In this document: positions 31,346-44,700 of the stretch, piece after piece
How the letters are laid out: each line of letters opens with the position of its first letter
Numbering within the stretch: the stretch's first letter is position 1
Assembly: GCA_035772405.1 (NCBI GenBank)
Contig: JAYKKM010000157.1
Span: 186,001 to 250,000, forward strand
DNA length: 64,000 nucleotides
Source: Chrysogorgia sp. JL179-B06
Lineage: Eukaryota; Cnidaria; Anthozoa; Scleralcyonacea; Chrysogorgiidae
Reading direction: 5' to 3'
Position numbers and translations under genes: made by a program
Notes under the pieces: generated by a model
The model's database searches: none
Seen by the model: only the letters and a program-made list of their open reading frames with translations
What the model was told of the DNA's origin: nothing

Positions 31346-33469
31346 ACTTAGTTATAGTGAGCACAGCTTCCGCTCCAGGTTGGTCACAATTTAGTTTTGA
31401 ATCTTTTATTTCTCCTTAAATCACACACGACGTCTCGTCTTTCTCACAAACAAGCACTGACACCATCACACAGTTACCATCGCACAGTCACTTCTCACTC
31501 TTGACTTTCGGTATTGAACATTCCAATCTTTAATCCAACATAACGGTATCGGATTACTCTCAACTCTTCGCTCTACCCGTCATATGCATTCCAGTTCACG
31601 TATAATTACGAAATTAGTCTTACGATCTTCAACACCCCGTTTCAGCTTCAGTCAATAAATTATGAACGCTAACTGAACAGTCAACAGTTTACGTTTCGCC
31701 CTTACATTACTCAACATGGTTAGCGAAACTCGTGAACGATCTGAACGTTGTGGGTTCGCACGCCGTAACCGCATCATATAATCATGATGATTTCATGTAT
31801 TCCCTTTCAGTTGGGTTTTCCGTTCAACTAATAGTGATAAACTGAATTGTCGAGCGCTTAAAACATGAGCAACCTTATCCTGCGTGACTCTAAATAAATC
31901 ATACTCGTACCATCATTTTAATAACACATTTATCGGGATTCGAGACCAGGAAACTCAAGGAATGTATACGTATGCTACGAGTCAATAGTAATTATGATAA
32001 CCTACATATAGCTCAATGGTTAGAATATCTTCTTTGTGGTCAGAAGGTTGCGAGTTGAATTCTCAGGGACTCAGAAATGGTCTGAATGAAGACGTACTTC
32101 AGTAGCGAAGATTACGTCTCACATAATTTTAACTCAACATAATAAATAAACACGATAACAACATAATGAAATGTCGGTATTTGAATAAAATAATGATATA
32201 GAAGTCGTGAGTTGGGTAGGCAATGTAAAATACGAATTAAAAGTACTAAAACGCTGGTGTACTGCTGAAATACTGAATAGGAGGTCAGTGTAACGTTTTG
32301 AGCGAAGGCTCTTCGTCCTTTCTCCTCTCTCCTTCAAGGCCGCGAAAGAGAAAGTGGAGAAGCGCTGAGGCTCTCTTTCGTGGACTTGGAAGTCTCTACG
32401 AAGGAGAGAGTCCTTCGTCAGAGAGTGAAATTTAAAGTGACATAATGCGTTTCACTCTCAAACGAAGGCAGAATTGGGGCGTTCACTCGGCGTTAGATAA
32501 TCCTATTCACTATTTTGACAGTACAGCAACCATTTAGTACGTATTTTGATTGGTAATTAAATCAGGTATAATTTGGGCTTCAGTCTGTCAATTAACACAA
32601 AGCTCGCCTTACCTCTATTCACATTAGGTTACCATCATGAAGAGTTGTTCTCTTGGTCTTAATACTTTCACAGTGAAACAAGCAATGGTTTACTTTGCAT
32701 CAGTCTCGCATATTTAATAGGAGTCTTCACGTGATTTTGACGTGTCATTCTCAGATTTTCTTTGGGGGCATGGGAACGAGAAAGGCTCATCTTGACTATT
32801 GTCATGTGAAACTTTTTTAAAGCTTTTTTATTCATTTATTCCTGAAACGTTTTTTAATGAAAACTAATAACATAGTCCTTATAATAATCATCTGCAGCGA
32901 TATTCTTAAAATATGGGCCAGTCAAGCCTTGAATCACCATTATTTATTCCTCTCTCAAACACGAGACGATACAGAATGATGCTGGATGAAACGAAGAGGA
33001 GGAGAACACCAATGATTTTATTATATTTTAGATTTTGTTCTTTCACCACTTTGATATAGGTATCAATTTATGCAGCTAGAACAAATCTCGCTTTGTTCTG
33101 TAAAAGTGCGCAATGTGCTTCTGGGTAATACTTGCGGGAATTGAGTCAATTTAAGAGTGTCAAACTTGTGCAGTATATCTGATTTTTGATACATAGTTTT
33201 TATGAATTCTCATCACAGCCCAAGAAATACAACTAATATGGTATACATTGTAGTAGCGCTTCCGCTTCGAGTTCTTGACGACTTTATTAACAAACACGGA
33301 ATTTGTGATACACCGTACTCCATAGTGACAGGATTATTATTATTATTATTAAAACTTATTTACACACATACGGTAGTGCATCAGTTTCTTGATTTTCAAA
33401 GGGCCGTGTTCACAAATCTAAAAGTAACATATTGATAACTAATGCATTTATAACTTATAACATTTGCAG
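31346..33469. other. Region between the BEL duplicates
   Basis: No gene supported. The part up to about 31760 may be 5' untranslated or LTR sequence of the gag remnant (inference only). A tRNA-like patch sits at 32006-32070 (tagctcaatggttagaatat, gcgagttgaattctc). 32290-32480 is rich in cgaagg / ccttcg inverse pairs. The remainder is AT-rich. Confidence 0.45.
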
Positions 33470-34500
33470 TTAAACCATTCCAGGACAAACTCCTCGATTA
33501 GAAAAGTATTTTTAAAGGAAATTTGTGCTGGGCTTAGATAAGTAAAAAATTTCGATTATTGCTAACGTAATTGGTGATATATTATTATTGTTGAAATCGA
33601 TACGATCCATTGAACCGTGCGATCATGAGTTTTGCTAGCTTGGCAGAATTGTTCTTTATTACTGGAACTGATTCTTCTTTCAAGCTGTTGTTTCTGTCGT
33701 CGTTGCCGCGTACACTTTCTTGAAAACCATTGTTGGATGTCAAACGCTGACGGATTTGTTGGTTTAGTTGACTCACGATCTTCCGACACTTTGCATTGCA
33801 TCTCTTCGCCCACGTGTTTACGATTCTTGTGTTCGACGTGTCGGATTTGAAAGTCTTTTGTGGATCCACCCACGTATTGTATTTGGATGCAAGTCAAGGT
33901 TGCTTCTCTCGCGATTTCGTTTCGACCGAGTTTCTCTCAGCTGTCCACTCGAATAGGGCTTGGTACCAGTTAGGTAAACGTCCACTTCTTCCATTCATGT
34001 CCAGTTCCCACCAGATCTCACCGTATGCCAGATAACGTGTTCAAGGTAATCTTAGTTCGATAATGCTCTTGCATGTAGTCCTCAAGAGTAATCAGTCAAT
34101 GCATGTTCGTATTTGGGATACAACGGACTCCTTAAGATAAGATAACTTCAAGGAATCTTGAAACTCGGAGTCAATATGATACGATCCATTGGGCCGTGCG
34201 ATCTGCACGTGTTTTGGTTGCTTGGCAGAATTGTACTTCTTTGCTGTATCTGATATATTTTCCTTTCTAGCTGCTGTCTCTGTCGCCGTTGTCGCATACA
34301 CTTTCATCACAACCATTGTCAGATCTTAATTGCTGTACTTGACTCATCTTAACACCATCTTTAGCGTCTTTATTTTCGATCTCTTCGCCCCATGCTGAGT
34401 CGTCGTCTTCTTCAGTTTCTCTAGCACTCCAAATGTTCTCTTCGATCGCTTGTTTCACGTCCTTGATGGTCATCATTATTTTGGAAATCTTCTATCGGCT
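33470..34500 (-). pseudogene. BEL/Pao-like gag remnant, duplicate 2
   Basis: This is the better-preserved copy. Two gag-like pieces read on the minus strand: one at 33585-33897 ending in KLAKLMIARFNGSY, and one starting MMTIKDVKQAIEENIW near 34475 and running to a decayed homologue of the same gag motif at 34190-34240. The 1-kb segment is homologous to 30350-31345. It is an LTR-retrotransposon relic, not a host gene. Confidence 0.5.
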
Positions 34501-34884
34501 CGTTCGAGATGCTACGTATCGCGAATTTCACTCCCCAAGTATCAACGACAATAAACAATTCGAAACAATTCGTGTTTTGTTTGAATCGCTTAGTTTAATT
34601 AAAGTTAGTAACCACAATGGGGTGTCATTGTTGAACAAAGTATACAAAGAAGTTGAAAAGCTTTTTTGATGCAAATTAATCAGAAACGCTGGATATTATC
34701 CAACCAATTATCATGACCTTGTCGCGTAGTTAATTAAACACAGTACAATGGTTGTCTTGCAGTTGTATGTTTGTTCAAATGTAGTTAAAATGCAAAACTA
34801 AAACGTAACACTATAAAAATTTACTGCGTGCATTTGAATAATTTGAAATTGTTTTTGTAGAGCTTTGCCTTGTTATGTTAAGTG

Positions 34885-35095
34885 TTAACAGCATGTGTCA
34901 ATATATACACTGCTGTAGTGAATGTGATAGAGCTTTAGATGTGAGAGAGTGAATGTGAGAGAGCTACAGCAGTGTATATATTAACACATCCAAACATTAC
35001 CGATATATAGTGACTGCCGCATAGGCAGTACATATATCAATCGAACCAGTACATCATTGTAACCTTCGCTCTCCATCTGAGTCTCGGTCTCATTT
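34885..35095 (+). repeat. tRNA-like module with inverted half satellite units, truncated
   Basis: Two half 81-bp units face each other (tatacactgctgtagtgaat and tacagcagtgtatatattaa), followed by ccgatatatagtgactgc, gcagtacatatatcaatcga and aaccttcgctctccatctga. The copy ends at gagtctcggt, just at the start of the tRNA-like head. Confidence 0.7.
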
Positions 35096-35909
35096 GCATA
35101 ATGTATATTGACGAGAGATCATTAGAAGCTCCGAGTTTACAAGCAAATCAAAACTGTGCGCTCGCAAAATAGGTTTAGTGTCTGGCCAAAATACGGTTTA
35201 CTTTCTTTGTTAACATTAAAATACATAAAATCTTGAACCTAATTTAACGTCACATGTTAGGCTTCTCTCACTGGATAATTAGAGCCAACGGCGGCCATTA
35301 CTAAGGGACCAAAGTCGCAGACAATCTGTAGGTAGGCCATGAATCGTTTTACCCAGTAATTTGAAAAAATGTCTTCTGGTCCTCTTTATAGTAAAATTAT
35401 TTATTTTGTCGATGTTAAGAGCACATAACCCATCAAAAAGCCTCATAGGATCCTCAGTTGGTCCCTTAGTAATTGCGGACTTCCGGATTCATTTTCTGAA
35501 CAATAGTTGCTCGATCCGTCTTCTTTCGAAATCAGTGATGATCTCTCATCAATTCACATTATGCATATATGCAAGCTTCAAAAACAACAGAAAGCTCAAT
35601 CCAGTCCTATTTTTAAGATCAGTGATTTCGCCTGATGGCAATTTGTGTTCTAAAGGGGGTAAAAATATAAATAATATCACGAAATTACGTCATATTTATG
35701 ACATCTACGACGTCATATTTTATTAGCCCAATAGAAATACTCCCAATAGAAATACTCGTAACAATTTGGGTATTTGAGAGAACTCAAAATGTCAGTGGAA
35801 ATCAAACAGTCACCCACGGCAATTTCTCGTTCTCCCAAACTTCCACTCGTGTTTCTATAACTGTATGGAAACATGGAATATGTTTTCTATTTCTTAACAC
35901 TAAGATGCT
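35096..35909. other. Intergenic DNA with a small inverted repeat
   Basis: A perfect 16-bp inverse pair, attactaagggaccaa (35298) and ttggtcccttagtaat (to 35473), could delimit a 176-bp element, but no target duplication is evident. No gene recognised. Confidence 0.45.
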
Positions 35910-36437
35910 CAGGCCGTCACGAAGGGCGTTGAACAGGGGGGTGTGAGAATTAATTTTGCCGATAAATGGGCGTGGTCATTGGGTGTGGTCATTCAAAAAT
36001 AATAAACCCAGAATGTTCTTGGACATTATATCATCAACCTCGTACCCAGGCTCTTCTCTCCCGCTACCCCTCGCGGGGGATAAGACGAGGTTGACATATC
36101 ATTAGGTGACATGAAAATTACCTTATTTTAAAACGACCAAACTACCAAAAATTCCAACTCACAGGAAAGATGGAACTATCGGTATATTGTCTTCTAGGGG
36201 GTCAATGAAAGTGATGTTTAACTGAATGACTGTAGTATAGAAAGTCCTGGTGTACATCACACCTCAGTTCCTCTGCTGTATATCTTGTGATTTCGATTTT
36301 CGAATGGTAATTTGCTGTCTTAGCGACAAAAGTTTCATTTGCCGACAAATCCTTTATTTGCCGACAGCACTAGTTTTGCTGGGTGGGGGGGGGGGGGGGT
36401 GTCATACCCCTCGTACCCCCCCTTCGTGACGGCCCTG
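35910..36437. mobile_element. hAT-like MITE (528 bp), old
   Basis: Ends CAGGCCGTCACGAAGGG and CCCTTCGTGACGGCCCTG, with G/C-rich subterminal runs including a poly-G block near 36385-36399. The flanks agatgct and aggtggt agree at five of seven positions, so the duplication is decayed. It contains a 59-bp hairpin. Confidence 0.65.
36035..36093. repeat. Compact hairpin (AACCTCGT...ACGAGGTT)
   Basis: Outer arms caacctcgt / acgaggttg and inner cccctcgcgggg are separated by a short CT-rich stretch. It is a very small MITE nested in the hAT-like element. Confidence 0.6.
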
Positions 36438-36631
36438 AGGTGGTCGGCGTTAGATCATATAGAGTTAACGTACAGTCCGCGTCTTTCGGACGATGTTTTT
36501 TAGTATAACCATAGAAAATACAGCCTGGGATTAGGAAGACACTTGAGGCGGGGAGTTAGAAAATTCATTAGGTGGAGGGTTAGGGTTAGCATCTAAGTTG
36601 TTTTGGGGTTAGTGCTTATTTGTGTAAAGTG

Positions 36632-37078
36632 CCCCTAACCTCAACATTTTTTATTGTCTTATTTGGAAGAACTTTTAAAATGATAAAGTAACTTCTTTTG
36701 AAGATTCTCGTTTCTTTTTTGAGATATATCAGTTTGTTTGATATGCAAATGTCCGGAATTTTCGTCACACGTGCACAACGAGTTATCAGAGAATGTTATA
36801 TATCTTTGCGTTCATCAAATAAAAACACTAAAGTGTAAATAACACGTGTGTGCGTGTTTCTCCTACAACACCAAACTTCTTGATTTTAAAGGATTTCGTT
36901 CGAGAATGAAGAGATACACACATTTCTCCAATAAGTCATTATGCACGTGTGACGTAAATTCCGTATATTTGCATATCAAACAAACTTATATATCTCCAAA
37001 AGAAACGAAAATCTTCAAAAGAAGTTAATTTATCATTTTAAAAGACAAATAAGACAATAAAAATGTTTGAGGTTAGGG
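36632..37078. mobile_element. Fold-back MITE (about 445 bp)
   Basis: The arms share ccctaacctcaa, tattgtcttattt, cttttgaagattctcgtttc and gtttgatatgcaaatg, with inverse copies on the right (catatcaaacaaac). The unpaired centre runs at about 36795-36930. Confidence 0.75.
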
Positions 37079-37085
37079 CAGTGGC

Positions 37086-37297
37086 CAGCGGCGTCGCCAG
37101 GCCTGCTAGAGTGGGGTGGACAAAAGCACGAGGAAGTCTAGGGGGACCGGGGGTATGCTCCCCCGGAAAATGTTTAAATCTGGAGTGCCCCCCCAACAAT
37201 TTTCTCCACGGATTTGAACAAACTAAAAAATCGGTCCTGATGATAATTGGGGTACGTGGACAAGTCCACCGCAGTCCACCCCGTGGTGACGCCACTG
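37086..37297. mobile_element. hAT MITE (212 bp) nested in another hAT terminus
   Basis: It is flanked by the perfect 8-bp duplication gcagtggc (37078-37085 and 37298-37305). The ends are CAGCGGCGTCGCCAGG and GGTGACGCCACTG, with gtggggtggac / gtccaccgcagtccacc subterminal repeats. The duplicated target is itself the start of a hAT TIR (CAGTGGCGGCGCC), so this element landed in the terminus of the element described next. Confidence 0.9.
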
Positions 37298-37298
37298 G

Positions 37299-37432
37299 CA
37301 GTGGCGGCGCCAGGGTGCGAGAAGTGGGAGGGGAGGGTAATCTAGAGCCTCTGAAATGCCATTTCCTGCATTTTGGGGGAGATTTTACAGAATTTAAAAA
37401 ATATAAAACGTGATAAAAAACACTAAAAACTA
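37299..37432 (+). mobile_element. hAT terminus fragment related to the 2-kb element
   Basis: Starts CAGTGGCGGCGCCAGGG, then shares gaaatgccatttcctgcatt and tataaaacgt with the hAT copies at 1-1772 and 5446-7479. No other end was found, so it is a solo end, split by the MITE at 37086-37297. Confidence 0.7.
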
Positions 37433-37822
37433 CACATTTCAGGTCTTTGTATGGGATATTTCATGCACAATTACTAGATACTGTCAGAAAATTAAGAGAG
37501 ATATCTAACAGTACCATTCTATAATCTGTCCCACAACCCGAGCCTGATCGTTTTAAATTTTCGGAACGCGCTCGGGTTTCATTTTAGTTTCATTCGGATG
37601 TTGTAATCAGCACCTGCGATACACTAATGATATATACCGCTTAATTCAAAAATTGATTAAAACGAAGACTATTCACTCAGGTGTTTTATTACTTGTCTTC
37701 ATTCTTATATTCAAAAGTTTATTTAGGTAGGTTGCCTGCCCTTATGCCAGCAGTTCAAATGAGACAGATTTCAAATCTCAGTCAAAAACCTACAAATCAA
37801 ACTTTTCTCCTTGGCGCCGCAC
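37433..37822. other. Spacer, no feature seen
   Basis: AT-rich unique DNA between the hAT fragment and the second satellite array. No coding or repeat signal. Confidence 0.5.
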
Positions 37823-38612
37823 ACTGCTGTGGTGAATGTGGGAGAGCTTGGAGTAGACAGACGATACATGGATGATCATCAAGCTCGTCGATCATCCATG
37901 TATCGTCTGTCTACTCCAAGCTCTCTCACATTCACTACAGTAGTGTATATATTAACACACCAAGCATTACGATCATCCATGTATCATCTGTCTACTCCAA
38001 GCTCTCCCACATTCACTACAGCAGTGTATATATTAACACATCAAGCATTATGATCATCCATGTATCGTCTGTCTACTTCAAGCTCTCTCACATTCACTAC
38101 AGCAGTATATATATTAACACACCAAGCATTACGATCATCCATGTATCGTCTGTCTACTCCAAGCTCTCCCTCATTCACTACATCAGTGTATATATTAACA
38201 CACCAAGCATTATGATCATCCATGTATCGTCTGTCTACTCCAAGCTCTCCCACATTCACTACAGTAGTGTACATATTAACACACCAAGCATTATGATCGT
38301 CCATGTATCATCTGTCTACTCCAAGCTCTCCCACATTCACTATAGTAGTGTATATATTAACACACCAAGCATTATGATCATCCATGTATCGTCTGTCTAC
38401 TCCAAGCTCTCCCACATTCACTACAGCAGTGTACATATTAACACATCGAAACATTACCGATATATAGTGACTGGTACATCATTGTAACCTTCGCTCTCCA
38501 TCTGAGTCTCGGTGGCTCAATGGTTAGAGCGTCTCACCGCCAAATTGGCAATCAGAAGGTTACAGGTTCGATTTTAAGGATATGAGCTTGACGATCGTCC
38601 ATGTATCGTCTT
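37823..38612 (-). repeat. Second 81-bp array with full tRNA-like module
   Basis: One partial unit in plus orientation (37823-37885) meets about seven units in minus orientation (to about 38440) at a small palindrome. Then come ccgatatatagtgactgg, aaccttcgctctccatctga, an A box (ggctcaatggttagagcgtc), aatcagaaggttacaggttcg with the B box, and the tail gatatgagcttgacgatcgtcc followed by atgtatcgtct. The tail thus runs into the first bases of the satellite unit. This is the clearest copy for defining the whole element. Confidence 0.85.
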
Positions 38613-38746
38613 AGTTGTTATTTGCATGGTTAAGTAGCGCTATGGTTATACTAAAAAACATCGTCCCAAAGAACGATATCATTAATTGCGCAATATCCGA
38701 GTTATAGTTTGCATCGAAATTTTTGTCAATAACCACAAAAATCCTA

Positions 38747-41700
38747 AGTACGTCATGTTAGGATACATATAGAGGTTTGAGTGTATATATGTTGTGTCAT
38801 ATTGTGGTTTATGGTGGTTTACGGTGGTTCCTGTGGTAGTTCTTGGTGGTTTGTGGTGGTTCATGGTGGTTTGTGGTTGTTCATGGTGGTTTGTGGTTGC
38901 TCATGGTGGTTTGTGGTGGTTCATGGTGGTTCGTGGTGGTTCGTGGTTGTTCATGGTTGTTCATGGTGGTTTGTGGTTGTTCATGGTGGTTTGTGGTTGT
39001 TCATGGTGGTTTGTGGTTGCTCATGGTCGTTTGTGGTGGTTTGTGGTGGTTTGTGGTTGTTCATGGTGGTTGTGGTTGTTCATGGTGGTTTGTGGTTGCT
39101 CATGGTGGTTTGTGGTTGCTCATGGTGGTTTGTGGTGGTTCATGGTGGTTTGTGGTGGTTTGTGGTGGTTCATGGTGGTTTGTGGTGGTTCATGGTGGTT
39201 TGTGGTGGTTTGTGGTGGTTTGTGGTGGTTCGTGGTGGTTTGCGGTGGTTTGTGGTTGTTTGCGGTGGTTTGCGGTTGTTTACGGTGGTTTGTGGTGGTT
39301 CATGGTGGTTCGTTGTGGTTTGCGGTGGTTCATGGTGGTTTGTGGTGGTTCATGGTGGTTTGTGGTTGTTCCTGGTAGTTTGTAGTGGTTTGTAGTGGTT
39401 TACGGTGGTTCGTGGTGGTTTGTGGTGGTTTACGGTGGTTTGCGGTGGTTCCTGGTGGTTCGTGGTGGTTTGCGGTGGTTTGTGGTGGTTTGTGGTGGTT
39501 CATGGTGGTTTGTAGTGGTTTACGGTGGTTTTCGGTGGTTTGCGGTGATTTGCGGTGGTTTGCGGTGGTTCGTGGTGGTTTGCGGTGGTTCGTGGTGGTT
39601 TGCGGTGGTTCGTGGTGGTTTGCGGTGGTTTGCGGTTGTTTGCGGTGGTTTGCGGTTGTTTACGGTGGTTTGTGGTGGTTCGTGGTGGTTTGTGGTGGTT
39701 TACGGTGGTTTGCGGTAGTTCATGGTGGTTCGTGGTGGTTCGCGGTGGTTCGTGGTGGTTCGTGATGGTTTGCGGTGGTTTGCGGTGGTTTGTGGTGGTT
39801 TGCGGTGGTTTGTGGTGGTTTGTGGTTGTTTACGGTGGTTTGTGGTGGTTCGTGGTGGTTTGTGGTGGTTTGCGGTGGTTTGCGGTGGTTCGTGGTGGTT
39901 CATGGTGGTTTGTGGTTGTTCGTGGTGGTTTGTAGTGGTTTGCGGTGGTTCGTGGTGGTTCGTGGTGGTTCGTGGTGGTTCGTGGTGGTTCGTGGTGGTT
40001 TGTGGTTGTTTGCGGTGGTTTGTGGTGGTTTACGGTGGTTTGCGGTAGTTCGTGGTGGTTTGTGGTGGTTTACGGTGGTTTGCGGTGGTTCATGGTGGTT
40101 CATGGTGGTTCATGGTGGTTTACGGTGGTTCGTGGTGGTTCATGGTGGTTCGTGGTGATTTGTGGTGATTTGTGGTGGTTTACGGTGGTTTGTGGTGGTT
40201 CGTGGTGGTTCGTGGTGGTTCGTGGTGGTTTTTGGTGGTTTACGGTGGTTTACGGTTGTTCGCGGTGGTTCGTGGTGGTTCATGGTGGTTTACGATGGTT
40301 TGCGGTGGTTCGTGGTGGTTTGCGGTGGTTTACGGTTCATGGTGGTTCATGGTGGTTCATGGTGGTTTACGGTGGTTTACGGTGGTTCGTGGTGGTTCGT
40401 GGTGGTTTGCGGTGGTTTACGGCGGTTCATGGTGGTTCATGGTGGTTTACAGTGGTTCATGGTGGTTTACGGTAGTTTGTGGTAGTTCATCGTGGTTTAT
40501 GGTTGTTCATGGTAGTTTACGGTGGTTTGTGGTGGTTTACGGTAGTTTACGGTGGTTTACGGTAGTTTACGGTGGTTTGTGGTGGTTCATGGTGGTTTAC
40601 AGTGGTTCATAGTGGTTTACGGTGGTTCGTGTTGGTTTATGGTTGTTCTTGGTGGTTCATGGTGGTTTACGGTGGTTTGTGGTGGTTCATGGTGGTTTAT
40701 GGTTGTTCTTGGTGGTTCGTGGTGGTTCATCGTGGTTTGTGGTGGTTCATGTTAGTTTACGGTAGTATGTGGTGGTTCACGGTGGTTTGCGGTAGTTTAC
40801 GGTGGTTTATAGTAGTTCGTGGTGGTTTACGGTGGTTTGTGGTGGTTCATGGTCGTTTATGGTGGTTTGTGTTGGTTTTGTGGTAGCTCTTGGTGGTTCA
40901 TGGTGGTTTATGGTGGTAGGTAGTGGTTTGTAGCGTTTTTGTGTTTTTGTAGTCGTTCATGTCTTGTTATTGCTCCTGGTTGTTCTTGGTTGTATGCACG
41001 ATGGTTCAGTAGTTTTTTGTTGTTGCTACTCATTGCTCGTGTTATTTTATGTGTGTGTATGCATGCAGCTCTGTCTATTTAATCAGTGTTAGCGCCATTG
41101 TCAATTTTAGTTGTGTAAATGAACAACAGTGTCGGATTTTTCGATAGCGTAAATACGAGGTTTGAAAAAAAATAATCAGAAATGACAAATAGAGCACGTT
41201 GATCCAGAGAAGTACAAACAATAACACGCTTAAGGCTATATCTTTGAAAAGGGAAGCACGCGTTCATTACCTGCTAATCGGTAATCAGTTATATCCAATT
41301 TCAAATTAGCCTGATTATTTTTTTTCAAATCCTCATATTTACGCTATCGAAAAAATCCGACACTGTTGTTCATTTACACAACTAAAATTGATAATGGCAG
41401 TGTTAGACAGACCTGCATGCATACACACACATAAAATAACACGAGCAATGAGCAGCAACAAAAAAAACTACTGAACCATCGTGCATACAACCAAGAACAA
41501 CCAGGAGCAATAATAAGACATGAACGACTACAAAAACACAAAAATGCTACAAACCACTACCTACCACAATAAACCACCACGAACCACCAAGAGCTGCCAC
41601 AAAACCAACACAAACCACCATAAATGACCATGAACCACCACAAACCACCGTAAACCACCACGAACTACTATAAACCACCGTAAACTACCGCAAACCACTA

Positions 41701-44700
41701 CAAACCACCAAGAGCTACCACAAAACCAACACAAACCACCATGAACCACCGTAAACCACCACGAACTACTATAAACCAACCGTAAACAACCGCAAACCAC
41801 CGTGAACCACCATGAACCACCATGAACCACCGCAAACCACTACAAATCACCATGAACAACCACAAACCACCGTAAATCACCACAAACCACCGTAAACCAC
41901 CACAAACCACCACGAACCACCACGAACCACCGCAAACCACCGCAAACCACCGCAAACTACCACAAACCACCATGAACCACCGCAAACCACCGTAAACCAC
42001 CGTAAACCACCACGAACCACCACAAACCACCGTAAACCACTACAAACCACCATGAACAACCACAAACAACCGTAAATCACCACAAACCACCGTAAATCAC
42101 CACAAACCACCACAAACCACCACAAACCACCACAAACCACCGTAAACTACCATGAACAACTACAAACCACGATGAACCACCACGAACAACCACAAACCAC
42201 CGTAAACTACCATGAACCACCACAAACCACCACAAACCACCGTAAACTACCATGAACAACTACAAACCACGATGAACCACCACGAACAACCACAAACCAC
42301 CGTAAACTACCATGAACCACCACAAACCACCACAAACCACCGTAAACCACCACAAACCACCGTAAACCACTACAAACCACCATGAACCACCATGAACCAC
42401 CACAAACCACCGCGAACCACCACAAACCACCGTAAACTACCGCAAACCACCGCAAACCACCGTAAACCACCATGAACCACCACGAACCACCGCAAACCAC
42501 CACAAACCACCACAAACCACCACAAACCACCACAAACCACCGCAAACCACCACGAACCACCGCGAACCACCACGAACCACCGTAAACTACCATGAACCAC
42601 CACAAACCACCACGAACCACCATTAACCACTACAAACCACTACAAACCACTGTAAACCACCGTAAACCACCACGAACCACCGCGAACCACCGTAAACCAC
42701 CGCAAACCACTACAAACCACCAAGAGCTACCACAAAACCAACACAAACCACCATGAACCACCACAAACCACCGTAAACCACCACGAACTACTATAAACCA
42801 CCGTAAACTACCGCAAACCACCGTGAACCACCAGAAACCACCGCAAACCACCACAAACCACCGCGAACCACCACAAACCACCGCAAACCACCACAAACCA
42901 CCACAAACCACCGCGAACCACCACAAACCACCGCGAACCACCACAAACCACCGCGAACCACCACAAACCACCACGAACCACCAAGAACCACCGTGAACCA
43001 CCGCAAACCACCGCAAACCACCACGAACCACCACAAACCACCACAAACCACCACAAACCACCACAAACCACCGCAAACCACCACGAACCACCACGAACCA
43101 CCACAAACCACCGCAAACCACTGCAAACCACCATGAACAACCACAAACCACCGTAAATCACCACAAACCACCGTAAATCACCACAAACCACCACGAACCA
43201 CCACAAACCACCACAAACCACCACAAACCACCGTAAACCACCGTAAACTATCATGAACAACTACAAACCACCATGAACCACCACGAACAACCACAAACCA
43301 CCGTAAACCACCATGAACCACCACAAACCACCGTAAACTACCATGAACCACCACAAACCACGATGAACCACCACAAACCACCGTAAACTACCATGAAGCA
43401 CCACAAACCACCATGAACCACCACAAACCACCACAAACCACCGTGAACCACCACACACCACCGTAAACCACTACAAACCACCATGAACCACCATGAACCA
43501 CCACAAACCACCGCGAACCACCACAAACCACCGTAAACTACCGCAAACCACCGCAAACCACCGTAAACCACCATGAACCACCACGAACCACCGCAAACCA
43601 CCACAAACCACCACAAACCACCACAAACCACCACAAACCACCGCAAACCACCACAAACCACCACAAACCACCGCAAACCACCACGAACCACCGCGAACCA
43701 CCACGAACCACCGCGAACCGCCACGAACCACCGCAAACCACCACAAACCACCATGAACCCACCACAAACCACCATGAACCACCACAAACCACCATGAGCA
43801 ACCACAAACCACCATGAGCAACCACAAACCACCATGAACAACCACAAACCACCATGAACAAAACCACAAACCACCACAAACCACCACAAACCACCATGAG
43901 CAACCACAAACCACCATGAACAACCACAAACCACCATGAACAACCACAAACCACCATGAACAACCATGAACCACCACGAACCACCATGAACCACTACGAA
44001 CCACCATGAGCAACCACAAACCACCATGAACAACCACAAACCACCATGAACCACCACAAACCACCACAAACCACCGCAAACCACCACGAACCACCAGGAA
44101 CCACCGCAAACCACCACAAACCACCACGAACCACGATGAACCACCATGAACCACCATGAACCACCGCAAACCACCACAAACCACCATGAACCACCGTAAA
44201 CCACTACAAACCACTACAAACCACCAGGAACAACCACAAACCACCACAAACCACCATGAACCACCGCAAACCACCACAAACCACCACGAACCACCACAAA
44301 CCACCGTAAACTACCATGAACCACCACAAACCACCATGAACCACCACAAACCACCACAAACCACCGTAAACCACCACAAACCACCGCAAACCACTGCAAA
44401 CCACCATGAACAACCACAAACCACCGTAAATCACCACAAACCACCGTAAATCACCACAAACCACCACGAACCACCACAAACCACCACGAACCACCACAAA
44501 CCACCGTAAACTACCATGAACCACCACAAACCACCATGAACCACCACAAACCACCACAAACCACCATGAACCACCACAAACCACCATGAGCAACCACAAA
44601 CCACCATGAGCAACCACAAACCACCATGAACAACCACAAACCACCATGAACAAAACCACAAACCACCACAAACCACCATGAGCAACCACAAACCACCATG

